The translations under genes and the position numbers were made by a program. Positions 42,512 to 50,090 of a DNA stretch of 64,000 nucleotides are shown in pieces. How positions within the stretch are numbered: the first letter of the stretch is position 1; each line of letters starts with the position of its first letter. A model generated the notes under the pieces. It was not told where the DNA came from. It worked only from the letters and a program-made list of their open reading frames with translations, and searched no databases. Origin of the DNA: Candidatus Sulfopaludibacter sp. (GTDB taxonomy: Bacteria; Acidobacteriota; Terriglobia; Bryobacterales; Bryobacteraceae); assembly GCA_031292755.1 (NCBI GenBank), contig JARLGM010000003.1, forward strand, positions 61,682 to 125,681, in the 5' to 3' direction.

Positions 42512-43873
42512 ATGTCTGCAATCGCAGGCGTTACCGCGCTTGACCGCGTGTACGCCGACTGTGTGAACCCGCAATGGGTCCGCCTGCTGAACCTCCTTCA
42601 GATGAACGTGCGCTACGAACGTTGTACCGGCGCGGAACTGTTCACCGACGGCGGCCGCAGGATTCTGGATTTTCTCTCGGGCTATTGCGTTCATAACACC
42701 GGCCATAATCACCCGGCGATTGTGGAGGCACTGCGGGAGGAATTAAGCCGCGGCGGCCCGGCGATGCTGCAGAGCCACGTGCCGGAACTGGCGGCCGAAC
42801 TGGCGCATCGTCTGACGGCGCGCGCCGGCGGGGGTCTGGAGCGGGCCTTCTTCACCAACTCAGGCAGCGAAGGTGTGGAGACGGCCATTAAGTTTGCGAG
42901 GGCTCACACACGCCGGGCGGGCCTACTGTGCGCGGAAGGAGCATTTCACGGGCTGACCTGCGGGGCTCTTTCGCTGATGAGCGATGCGCACTGGCGTGAA
43001 GGCTTCGGCCCCTTACTTGCAGATACACAGGCGGGGCCGTTCGGAAGCATAGGCGCGTTGGAAGAGCAACTCGCCACGAAGAAGTTCGCCGCGTTTATCG
43101 TGGAGCCGATCCAATCGGAAGGTGGAATCCGGGTGCCCGCGGCCGAGTATCTGGAAGCGGCGCAGACGCTGTGCCGACGCTACGGAACTTTATTTGTATT
43201 GGACGAAGTGCAGACCGGCATGTGGCGCACGGGAGATTTTCTGGCGGCCCACAAGTTCGGCGTGCAGCCCGATATGGTGGTACTGGCCAAGGCGCTGAGC
43301 GGCGGATTGGTGCCGGTGGGCGCGGTGCTGACCACTACGGCGATTTCGAATTCCGTTTTCAGTTCCATGCAGAGGGCCTTCGTACACGCGTCCACGTTCG
43401 GCGAAAACGCGCTGGCCATGCGCGCCGGGCTGGCTACGATGGATGTCCTGGAAAGCGAACGGCTGGGCGCCGCGGCCACCGGACTGGGCGCGCAACTGCG
43501 GGAGCAATTGCGCCACGCTTTGGCGCCATACGAAATGGTGAAGAACGTGCTTGGAGAGGGGTTGCTGTGCGGAATCGAATTCACCGCGCCGCAGACGCTT
43601 CGCCTGCGAGTGGCGTTCGAAGCGTTCCGCAGGATTCACAGTGGCATGTTCGGGCAGATCCTGGTGATGCGGCTGTTCCGCGATCACGATATGCTCACGC
43701 AGATCTGCGGCAATAACTTCATGGTGCTTAAGGTGGCGCCGCCGCTGGTGGCGAAGGAATCGCACCTGGAGCAATTCGTTTCCGCGGTACGGTGCGTGGT
43801 GGATCTGGCCCACAACTCCACCGGGTTCTGGGGCGAAGCCCTGGGGCTGGCACGCCGCGCAGTGCACATTTAA
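42512..43873 (+). CDS. Class III aminotransferase (PLP-dependent)
   Basis: A 453-residue protein. Class III motifs are present: ILDFLSGYCVHNTGHNHPAI, FFTNSGSEGVETAIKFARAH, the cofactor Asp in LFVLDEVQTGMWRTG, and the PLP lysine in VVLAKALSGGLVPVG. It should move an amino group from a diamine or omega-amino donor to a keto acid or aldehyde. It resembles ornithine/acetylornithine-type enzymes but has its own N-terminus (NPQWVRLLNLLQMNVRYERC). It leads a four-gene operon with an exported helical protein, an FAD oxidoreductase and YceI, suggesting modification of a lipid or secondary metabolite. A hopanoid-type aminotransferase was considered, but no hopanoid gene is near. Confidence 0.85.
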   Translation: MSAIAGVTALDRVYADCVNPQWVRLLNLLQMNVRYERCTGAELFTDGGRRILDFLSGYCVHNTGHNHPAIVEALREELSRGGPAMLQSHVPELAAELAHRLTARAGGGLERAFFTNSGSEGVETAIKFARAHTRRAGLLCAEGAFHGLTCGALSLMSDAHWREGFGPLLADTQAGPFGSIGALEEQLATKKFAAFIVEPIQSEGGIRVPAAEYLEAAQTLCRRYGTLFVLDEVQTGMWRTGDFLAAHKFGVQPDMVVLAKALSGGLVPVGAVLTTTAISNSVFSSMQRAFVHASTFGENALAMRAGLATMDVLESERLGAAATGLGAQLREQLRHALAPYEMVKNVLGEGLLCGIEFTAPQTLRLRVAFEAFRRIHSGMFGQILVMRLFRDHDMLTQICGNNFMVLKVAPPLVAKESHLEQFVSAVRCVVDLAHNSTGFWGEALGLARRAVHI

Positions 43874-43881
43874 AGATCATC

Positions 43882-44706
43882 ATGCAATTTCAAAACTGGG
43901 TCCTGGTTTTTGCGATAGGCTTTTCTTCCCTGCCGGCGGCAGCGGACGCGCCGCTGTTGGATAACGGCTACCGGCACATGTACGACCTGCAATTCAATGA
44001 GGCTCACGACAGCTTCCACGAGTTTGAGCGGAACCATCCGGCAGACCCGATGGGACCGGCCTCCGATGCCGCCGCGTATCTGTTCACGGAGTTCGACCGC
44101 ATGCACATTTTGCAATCGGAATTCTTCGTGCAGGAGCAGCACTTCTACACCGACAAGAAGCTGGCTCCGGATCCGGAGTTGAAGCGCCGGTTCGAACAGG
44201 ACCTGGCGACGGCGCGGCGCCTGGCCGGCTCGGCGCTGGCCGACGCGAATGCGCAATTCGCACTGCTGTTGGCGCGCGGTCTGGAATCGGATTACCTGGC
44301 GCTGGTGGAGAAGCGCTACGGAGCGAGCTTTCAGGAGATGAAAGCCGGGCGGCAGTTGGCCGAACAGCTTTTGTCCGCGCATCCGGAATACTACGACGCC
44401 TGGATTGCAGTGGGCGTTGAAAATTATATGCTGAGTGTCAAACCCGCACCGGTTCGCTGGCTGCTGCGCCTGGCCGGTGGAGAAACCGATCGCTCTCTCG
44501 GAATTGAAAAGCTGAGGATCACCGCGTCGAAGGGCCATTACCTGGCGCCGTTCGCGCGCCTGCTGCTGGCGGTGGCCGCCCTGCGGGACGGCAATCGCAA
44601 GGAAGCACACGATACCCTGGCGAGGCTGTGCCAGGAGTATCCGCACAATCCCTTATACGCTCAGGAACTGGCAAGGCTCCAAACGGCCGGGGGTGTCGCC
44701 CGGTAA
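43882..44706 (+). CDS. Exported helical-repeat (TPR-like) protein of unknown function
   Basis: A 274-residue protein from the ATG at 43882, with a signal peptide (WVLVFAIGFSSLPAAADA). The rest is alpha-helical with TPR-like spacing (YRHMYDLQFNEAHDSFHEFE; LLLAVAALRDGNRKEAHDTL). It starts eight bases after the aminotransferase stop, and its TAA shares a base with the next ATG. It probably acts in the periplasm as a scaffold for the operon's pathway, which is inference. I do not recognise a named family. Confidence 0.72.
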   Translation: MQFQNWVLVFAIGFSSLPAAADAPLLDNGYRHMYDLQFNEAHDSFHEFERNHPADPMGPASDAAAYLFTEFDRMHILQSEFFVQEQHFYTDKKLAPDPELKRRFEQDLATARRLAGSALADANAQFALLLARGLESDYLALVEKRYGASFQEMKAGRQLAEQLLSAHPEYYDAWIAVGVENYMLSVKPAPVRWLLRLAGGETDRSLGIEKLRITASKGHYLAPFARLLLAVAALRDGNRKEAHDTLARLCQEYPHNPLYAQELARLQTAGGVAR

Positions 44707-45815
44707 TGCCATTCCAATCTTCGACGGACGTCTTCGTAATCGGAGGCGGTCCGGCCGGTCTGGCTGCCGCCCTGGCCGCGCGTCGCCGCGGATTCTCTGT
44801 TACGGTAGCCGATTCTTCGGTGCCACCCATCGATAAGGCATGTGGCGAGGGCATCATGCCCGACGGGTTGACCGCAGCGCGCTCGCTGGGGCTCGACCTG
44901 GAGACGGGCGACGCGCAGCATTTCCGTGGAATCCGTTTTCGCGCGGGCGATCATGCGGTGGAAGCCTCGTTTCCGCAGGGCTACGGCCTGGGCATGCGGC
45001 GCACGGAACTGCATCAACTGATGGTGGATCGCGCGGCGGAGGCGGGCGTGCGCATGATGTGGGGCGCGCGCGTCGCCGGGATTGGCCCTGGAAGGGTCAT
45101 GGTAAATGGCGGCGCGGCGCGCGCACGGTGGATCGTGGGCGCCGATGGCGGCCATTCGGCGGTGCGGCGCTGGGCGGGGCTGGATGGCTGCGAGCGAAAC
45201 AGCCTGCGGTACGGCTTTCGCCGGCATTACCATCTGGCTCCCTGGAGCGAGTACATGGAACTGCACTGGGGCGATGGCTGCCAGCTTTACGTGACGCCGG
45301 TGAGCAGCCGGGAGGTGTGCGTGGTTCTGATATCCGGCAACCCGCGTCTGCGGCTGGACGCCGCGCTGCCGCAGTTCGGCGAATTACAGCGGCGCCTCGC
45401 CGGCCGCCAAGCGACACCGGAACGCGGCGGGATTTCGGCCTCGCGCCGTTTGCAATCCGTCTACCGCGGGGATGTGGCACTGCTGGGAGACGCCTCCGGT
45501 TCCGTGGATGCGATCACCGGAGAGGGCCTCTGCCTGCTGTTTCAACAGTCCGTCGCGCTGGCGGAGGCGTTGGAGGCCGGCGACCTTTCCCGGTACCAGG
45601 CGGAGCATCGCCGCATCGGCAAACGGCCGGAGTTGATGGCAGACCTGATGTTGTTCATGGACTCGCGCACGCGTTTACGGACGCGCACCATGCGCGCGCT
45701 GGAATCGAAACCGGCCCTGTTCCGCCGGATGCTGGCCCTGCACGTGGGAGAAGTAAACCCGCGGCAGATTCTTAAAAATGGAGTCGCTCTGGGATGGCAA
45801 ATTCTCACCGTATGA
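44706..45815 (+). CDS. FAD-dependent oxidoreductase, geranylgeranyl-reductase-like
   Basis: A 369-residue protein from the ATG at 44706 (TAATG overlap). The FAD ADP-binding motif is VFVIGGGPAGLAAALAARR. The family hallmark is KACGEGIMPDGL. The second FAD motif reads DVALLGDASGSVDAITGEGL. Such flavoproteins reduce or oxidise prenyl chains, polyketides or aromatic rings. Coupled to the helical protein upstream and to yceI downstream (ATGA), it fits a lipid- or quinone-like substrate. Its substrate cannot be deduced from the sequence. Confidence 0.82.
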   Translation: MPFQSSTDVFVIGGGPAGLAAALAARRRGFSVTVADSSVPPIDKACGEGIMPDGLTAARSLGLDLETGDAQHFRGIRFRAGDHAVEASFPQGYGLGMRRTELHQLMVDRAAEAGVRMMWGARVAGIGPGRVMVNGGAARARWIVGADGGHSAVRRWAGLDGCERNSLRYGFRRHYHLAPWSEYMELHWGDGCQLYVTPVSSREVCVVLISGNPRLRLDAALPQFGELQRRLAGRQATPERGGISASRRLQSVYRGDVALLGDASGSVDAITGEGLCLLFQQSVALAEALEAGDLSRYQAEHRRIGKRPELMADLMLFMDSRTRLRTRTMRALESKPALFRRMLALHVGEVNPRQILKNGVALGWQILTV

Positions 45816-46393
45816 TCAAAATATCGCGTATTCTTTTGGCCCAATTGGCTTGCGCCGCGCTGCTCCCGGCTGCCACGCTGCCGGTTCTCCATCAGAGCCT
45901 GCAGTTGGACCCCACGGAGACGAAGGTGGAGTTCGCCCTGCCTTCGGTGCTGCACACCGTGCATGGAATCTTCGCGCTGAAGCGGGGCACCATTCAGTTC
46001 GACCCTGCCACGGGCAAAGCATCGGGGGAACTGGTGGTGGACGCAACCAGCGGCAACAGCGGCAATGGAGCGCGCGACCGCCGCATGAACAAAGAGATTC
46101 TGCAAAGCGACAAGTTTCCGGAGATCGTGTTCCGGCCCGATCGCGTGGAGGGGAAGGTGCTGCCGCAGGGCGCGTCGCAGGCACAAATGCACGGCATCTT
46201 TTCGATTCACGGTGAAGACCACGAAATCGAGATGACCATGGAGGTGCAAGCCTCCGAGGGCCAATACACCGCTACCGGCCATTTCAGTGTGCCGTACGTC
46301 AAATGGGGAATGAAGAACCCCAGCACGCTGATGCTGCGGGTGAACGACACGGTAGACATCCAGATCGAGACAGTGGCGAAGGTCGCGCATTAA
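45812..46393 (+). CDS. YceI family lipid-binding-like protein
   Basis: A 193-residue protein from the ATG at 45812, overlapping the oxidoreductase stop (ATGA), with a signal peptide. The YceI lipocalin-like barrel is shown by LDPTETKVEFALPSVLHTVH, GELVVDATSGNSGNGARDRR and MNKEILQSDKFPEIVFRPD. YceI proteins bind polyisoprenoids in the periplasm. That biochemical property supports the idea that the operon deals with an isoprenoid-type molecule together with the geranylgeranyl-reductase-like enzyme. Confidence 0.88.
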   Translation: MIKISRILLAQLACAALLPAATLPVLHQSLQLDPTETKVEFALPSVLHTVHGIFALKRGTIQFDPATGKASGELVVDATSGNSGNGARDRRMNKEILQSDKFPEIVFRPDRVEGKVLPQGASQAQMHGIFSIHGEDHEIEMTMEVQASEGQYTATGHFSVPYVKWGMKNPSTLMLRVNDTVDIQIETVAKVAH

Positions 46394-46401
46394 AAACTAG
46401 A

Positions 46402-46446
46402 TTGGCCGCAGATGAACGCAGATGAACGCAGCTGAACGCAGATAAG
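46402..46446. repeat. Dispersed repeat, copy B (tandem GATGAACGCA units)
   Basis: Three imperfect 10-base units of GATGAACGCA follow GGCCGCA. A 15-base perfect inverted partner of 46405-46419 is at 46468-46482, touching the tadA stop codon. The whole could form a hairpin between the convergent yceI and tadA genes and may serve as a bidirectional terminator. Confidence 0.65.
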
Positions 46447-46481
46447 AAGAAAGCTCAGTGGCTATCGGCGTTCATCTGCGG

Positions 46482-46931
46482 CTATCGCCGTTTCTCGAAG
46501 AACTGCTGGAGGAGTTCCACGGACTCCACGGCGAGGAGGCCCTCCTCCACTTCCACACGGTGATTCAGGACGTCGGAATCGGCGAGGCGGAATTTGCTGC
46601 GCACGCCGCCGAAGCGGAGGTCGCGCGCAGCGAATACGAGGCGGCGAAGGCGCGCCGCGACCAGCGCACCCGCGCACATGACGCAAGGCTCCAGGGTGCA
46701 ATAGAGCGTGGCGTCTTCCAGGCGATAATTGGCGAGGCGCTTCGCGGCTTCGCGCAGGGCGAGAATCTCGGCGTGAGCCGTGGGGTCATGTCGAGTGAGG
46801 GGCGCATTCCATCCGCGCCCAATGATTTCGGCATTGGCAACTACCACCGCGCCGACCGGCACCTCGCCGGCGGCGGCCGCCACACGCGCCAGGCGGAGCG
46901 CTTCGCGCATGTGCTGTTCGTCAGGGTCCAC
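46482..46931 (-). CDS. tadA: tRNA adenosine(34) deaminase TadA
   Basis: A 149-residue protein. The start is taken as the GTG at 46931; an ATG at 46910 is also possible. The zinc and catalytic site is HAE (residues 53-55) with PCVMC (residues 82-86). It converts A34 to inosine in tRNA-Arg(ACG), an essential decoding function. The divergent DUF4337 gene starts 23 bases away, so the two promoters overlap. The stop codon abuts an inverted repeat. Confidence 0.92.
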   Translation of the reverse strand: MDPDEQHMREALRLARVAAAAGEVPVGAVVVANAEIIGRGWNAPLTRHDPTAHAEILALREAAKRLANYRLEDATLYCTLEPCVMCAGALVAARLRRLVFAARDLRFGGVRSKFRLADSDVLNHRVEVEEGLLAVESVELLQQFFEKRR

Positions 46932-46936
46932 TCGTT

Positions 46937-46942
46937 TATAAT
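46937..46942 (+). promoter_or_regulatory. Possible -10 element (TATAAT)
   Basis: A perfect TATAAT lies 13 bases before the DUF4337 start codon, in the 23-base divergent gap with tadA. No good -35 box is visible 17 bases upstream. If used, the transcript would have a leader of only a few bases. Confidence 0.3.
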
Positions 46943-46954
46943 ACGGAAATCTTT

Positions 46955-47482
46955 ATGGCTGAACTGGAAATCCACCACGAAGTCGAGCACGAATCCGACC
47001 CGATGGGAAGGACCGTAGGTATCCTGGCCGCTGTTTTGGCCGTTGTGCTGGCGGTTGTGACCATCGCATCGCACCGCACCCACACCGCCGCGATCATGCA
47101 CAAATCCACCGCGAACGACCAGTGGTCGTACTATCAGGCGACGCGCGTGAAGTCTCACAACATCGAATTGGGGGAAAACCTGGTCAGTGTTTTTGGGGTC
47201 AAGAACGCGGCCGCGGACAAGATGCTGGCCGACTACGCGGCGCAAAAGGGAGAGTACGAACAGCGCTCCGCCGCCATTCAGAAAAAAGCTCAGGAATTTG
47301 ACGAAATGGCGGAGGCCGACGAAAGCCGCGCGTTGCGTTTCGACATCGGCGAAGGGCTACTCGAAATCGGCCTGGTGCTGAGTTCCCTGTACTTCATTTC
47401 GAAGAAGAAGATGTTCCCCGCGATGGGCGTCATCGCCGGCGCCGGCGGCATTCTGATCGCGGCAACGGGGCTGGCGATGTAA
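46955..47482 (+). CDS. DUF4337 domain membrane protein
   Basis: A 175-residue protein from the ATG at 46955. An acidic N-terminus (ELEIHHEVEHESDPMG) precedes a membrane helix (AAVLAVVLAVVTIASH). A soluble helical domain follows (NDQWSYYQATRVKSH; YEQRSAAIQKKAQEFDEMAE). Two C-terminal hydrophobic helices close the protein. The match to DUF4337 is good by overall architecture; function is unknown. It is monocistronic, divergent from tadA. Confidence 0.82.
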   Translation: MAELEIHHEVEHESDPMGRTVGILAAVLAVVLAVVTIASHRTHTAAIMHKSTANDQWSYYQATRVKSHNIELGENLVSVFGVKNAAADKMLADYAAQKGEYEQRSAAIQKKAQEFDEMAEADESRALRFDIGEGLLEIGLVLSSLYFISKKKMFPAMGVIAGAGGILIAATGLAM

Positions 47483-47517
47483 CTGGTTACGGGGGGACAT
47501 CCAAATTCAAAGCAGAT

Positions 47518-47552
47518 GGGCCGCAGATGAACGCAGATGAACGCCGATGAAG
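47518..47552. repeat. Dispersed repeat, copy C
   Basis: GGGCCGCAGATGAACGCAGA followed by further GATGAACGC-type units, nearly identical to copy B. It lies between the DUF4337 gene and the 3' end of purH, again in a convergent gap. Confidence 0.65.
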
Positions 47553-47590
47553 GTCACTGGGGCGCGAGATACAGCTCGATGGCTTCGCAG

Positions 47591-49123
47591 TCAATGCCGG
47601 AAATGGCGGACTCCGGTGAAGACCATGGCGACGCCCAGGCGATCCGCGGCCGCGATTACGTCCTCATCGCGAATGCTTCCGCCGGGCTGAATGAAAGCGG
47701 TGGCGCCGTGCCTGGCGGCTTCCTCGACACCGTCGGCAAACGGGAAGAAGGCATCGGATGCCACTACTGTCCCGGTGAGCGGCAGGATGGCTTTCATGGC
47801 GCCGAGCTTCACCGAATCGACGCGGCTCATCTGACCCGCGCCGACGCCAATGGTCTGTCCGGCACGCGCGTACACAATGGCATTGCTCTTTACGTGCTTG
47901 GCCACGCGCCAGCCGAAGTCCAGCGCGCGCCATTCGTCCGCGGTGGGTTCGCGCTTCGATTTCACCACTGCCTTGGCGGGATCCAACTGGGCGCTATCGA
48001 CGGTCTGAGCGAGGTATCCGCCGGAAATGGATTTCACCACCAGAAGGTCCGCCGCCGCTTCCACCTGCATCACGCGCAGATTTTTGCGGGTCCGCAGAAT
48101 GGCGAGCGCTTCCGGCGCATAGGCCGGCGCGGCGATGGCTTCCACGAACGTTTTGGCGATTTCGCGCGCGGTCTCTTCATCCACCGCGCGATTCACGGCG
48201 ATGACGCCGCCATAGGCCGACACCGGGTCGCATGCGAGGGCCTGGCGGTAGGCTTCGGCCAGCGTCTGCTGCTCGGCGCATCCGCAGGGGTTGGTGTGCT
48301 TGATTATCGCCACGGCGGGCGATGGAAATTCGCAGGCCAGTTGCCAGGCTGCGTCGAGGTCCACCAGGTTGTTGTAGGAAAGCTCTTTGCCGTGAAGTTG
48401 CTCAGCGCCGGCGATCCCCTTGCCTCCCCTGGAATACATCGCCGCGGACTGGTGGGGATTCTCGCCGTAACGCAAGTCCATCACTTTGGGCACGCGCAGA
48501 TTCAACTCCGGCGGCAGAGGACCGGCGGGCGCATCCACCTGCGCCAGGCGCGCGGCGATGGCGGCATCGTATTCGGCGGTGGTGCGAAACGCCTTGCGGG
48601 CCAGGTTCCATTTTGTCTCATGAGAGAGCTCGCCGGAATTCGCCTGCAATTCCGCAAGAATTGCCGGATACTCCAGCGGCGAGACTACCACGGCGACGTC
48701 CTGATGATTCTTGGCGGCGGCGCGGATCATCGTGGGACCGCCGATATCGATGTTTTCGATCAACTCTTCCAGCGTAGCTCCGGCTTTCGCGGCCACATCT
48801 TCAAAGCGGTAGAGGTTGACCACTACCATATCGATGGGCGCGATGGCGTGCTGCTGGAGGGCCTGCATATGGTCGGCGCGGCCTCGGATGGCGAGCATTC
48901 CGGCGGCGATTTTGGGATGGAGCGTCTTCACGCGGCCATCCAGCATTTCGGGAAAGCCGGTGACATCGGCGACATCGCGCACCGCAATTCCCGCCTCGCG
49001 CATCATGCGCGCCGTGCCGCCGGTGGAGATGATTTCCGCGCCCAGCGCGCTCAATTCGCGCGCGAAATCGAGAATGCCTGTTTTATCGGTGACACTAATC
49101 AGTACCCGCTGAATTTTGCTCAT
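47591..49123 (-). CDS. purH: Bifunctional AICAR formyltransferase/IMP cyclohydrolase PurH
   Basis: A 510-residue protein. The N-terminal IMP cyclohydrolase (MGS-like) domain has LISVTDKTGILDFARELSAL, STGGTARMMREAGI and DGRVKTLHPKIAAG. The AICAR transformylase domain has LRYGENPHQSAAMY, KHTNPCGCAEQ and a C-terminal SDAFFPFADGVEEAA with IQPGGSIRD. It catalyses the last two steps of IMP synthesis. Length and motifs are complete. It is monocistronic. Confidence 0.95.
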   Translation of the reverse strand: MSKIQRVLISVTDKTGILDFARELSALGAEIISTGGTARMMREAGIAVRDVADVTGFPEMLDGRVKTLHPKIAAGMLAIRGRADHMQALQQHAIAPIDMVVVNLYRFEDVAAKAGATLEELIENIDIGGPTMIRAAAKNHQDVAVVVSPLEYPAILAELQANSGELSHETKWNLARKAFRTTAEYDAAIAARLAQVDAPAGPLPPELNLRVPKVMDLRYGENPHQSAAMYSRGGKGIAGAEQLHGKELSYNNLVDLDAAWQLACEFPSPAVAIIKHTNPCGCAEQQTLAEAYRQALACDPVSAYGGVIAVNRAVDEETAREIAKTFVEAIAAPAYAPEALAILRTRKNLRVMQVEAAADLLVVKSISGGYLAQTVDSAQLDPAKAVVKSKREPTADEWRALDFGWRVAKHVKSNAIVYARAGQTIGVGAGQMSRVDSVKLGAMKAILPLTGTVVASDAFFPFADGVEEAARHGATAFIQPGGSIRDEDVIAAADRLGVAMVFTGVRHFRH

Positions 49124-49174
49124 CTATTTGCAAGGTAGCAGAAATGCGGGCCTGGCCGTCCCGGCGGGCGCAGT

Positions 49175-50065
49175 TCATTGTCCCCTGCCTGCCGCCGCCG
49201 CTCCCCTGCCGGCGGGACGGGGCGGAGCCACGTAATCTACGAGCTCATCCACGGGCTTGTTCCCCGCCCATGCGATGCCGCGGAGCAGGGTGCGCTGAAT
49301 CTGGTAATTGGCGAAATCGGCGTAGGTGTGGCCCTGCATACACACGAACGCCCGGGCGGGCTGACCGCCGGGCACGGTGTGTTCGTAGGTCCAGATCTGC
49401 GGCACCACTTCCCCTTTGTGATCGCCGGCGCTGCGGGTTGGCGCGATCCGCGCGGTTGCCAGCACGTGGATGCCGGGATCCTTCGCCCACGTCATCAGGA
49501 AAAAGGCTTCGTCAAAAATCGTGATGTCGGACATGTCCTTCATGATGGGGCTGGATTTGTCCACCACGGTATAGGGGACGGGCGCGTCCAGCGTGTAGTT
49601 CACCTCTCCATGTTTCTTTGCGCCGCCCACGAGGGTCGCAAAGTAGGCCGGATCGGGACCGCACAAGGAGTCATGAAGACTCACCAGGCCGCCGCCGCGT
49701 TTGACGAACGCCTCGATCAACTCCTTTTCGTTATCGCTGAGGTAGGCGGCGTCGCCTTTGTAGATCACGACCACGTCGGCATGTTCGAGGTCGGCGCTGC
49801 CGGGGGGATGCAAGGCGCCATCGACAACGGCTCCGTGCTCCGTCAACAGCTTGCTCCAGTCGGCCAGAAACTGCGGGTAGTCATGCTGGCCCGGGCCATG
49901 GGATTTGAGGCCAGCCCAGAGAAAGATGTGCATGCCATTGCGATTCTGGCCCGGCGGTAGAGGTGCGCCACCGCGGCCGCCCTGCGCCCAGGCAATCGGC
50001 TGCATTGCGAGGAACAGCAGAAGCAGGGTCCCAAGCGTCCTGTTGGAATTCTGTCGGTTTGTCAC
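49175..50065 (-). CDS. ThuA-like exported protein
   Basis: A 296-residue protein from a GTG at 50065, with a signal peptide (LGTLLLLFLAMQPIAWAQ). The ThuA (trehalose-utilisation, GATase1-like) fold is shown by MHIFLWAGLKSHGPGQHDYP, VVIYKGDAAYLSDNEKELIE, KRGGGLVSLHDSLCG and a C-terminal HTYADFANYQIQRTLLRGI. Secreted ThuA proteins are numerous in Acidobacteria and Planctomycetes and probably act in carbohydrate turnover. It lies 25 bases downstream of the PQQ dehydrogenase on the same strand, so they may be co-transcribed. Confidence 0.85.
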   Translation of the reverse strand: MTNRQNSNRTLGTLLLLFLAMQPIAWAQGGRGGAPLPPGQNRNGMHIFLWAGLKSHGPGQHDYPQFLADWSKLLTEHGAVVDGALHPPGSADLEHADVVVIYKGDAAYLSDNEKELIEAFVKRGGGLVSLHDSLCGPDPAYFATLVGGAKKHGEVNYTLDAPVPYTVVDKSSPIMKDMSDITIFDEAFFLMTWAKDPGIHVLATARIAPTRSAGDHKGEVVPQIWTYEHTVPGGQPARAFVCMQGHTYADFANYQIQRTLLRGIAWAGNKPVDELVDYVAPPRPAGRGAAAAGRGQ

Positions 50066-50090
50066 AAGTCACCACCTGGTCTTTGCATTT

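Noticed and set aside
42512..43873. Hopanoid aminotransferase HpnO
   Set aside because: No hopanoid synthesis gene is nearby, and the sequence alone does not separate it from other class III enzymes.
46402..46446. Possible short CRISPR or iteron array
   Set aside because: Only three 10-base units without spacers; related copies elsewhere in the window show a dispersed repeat.
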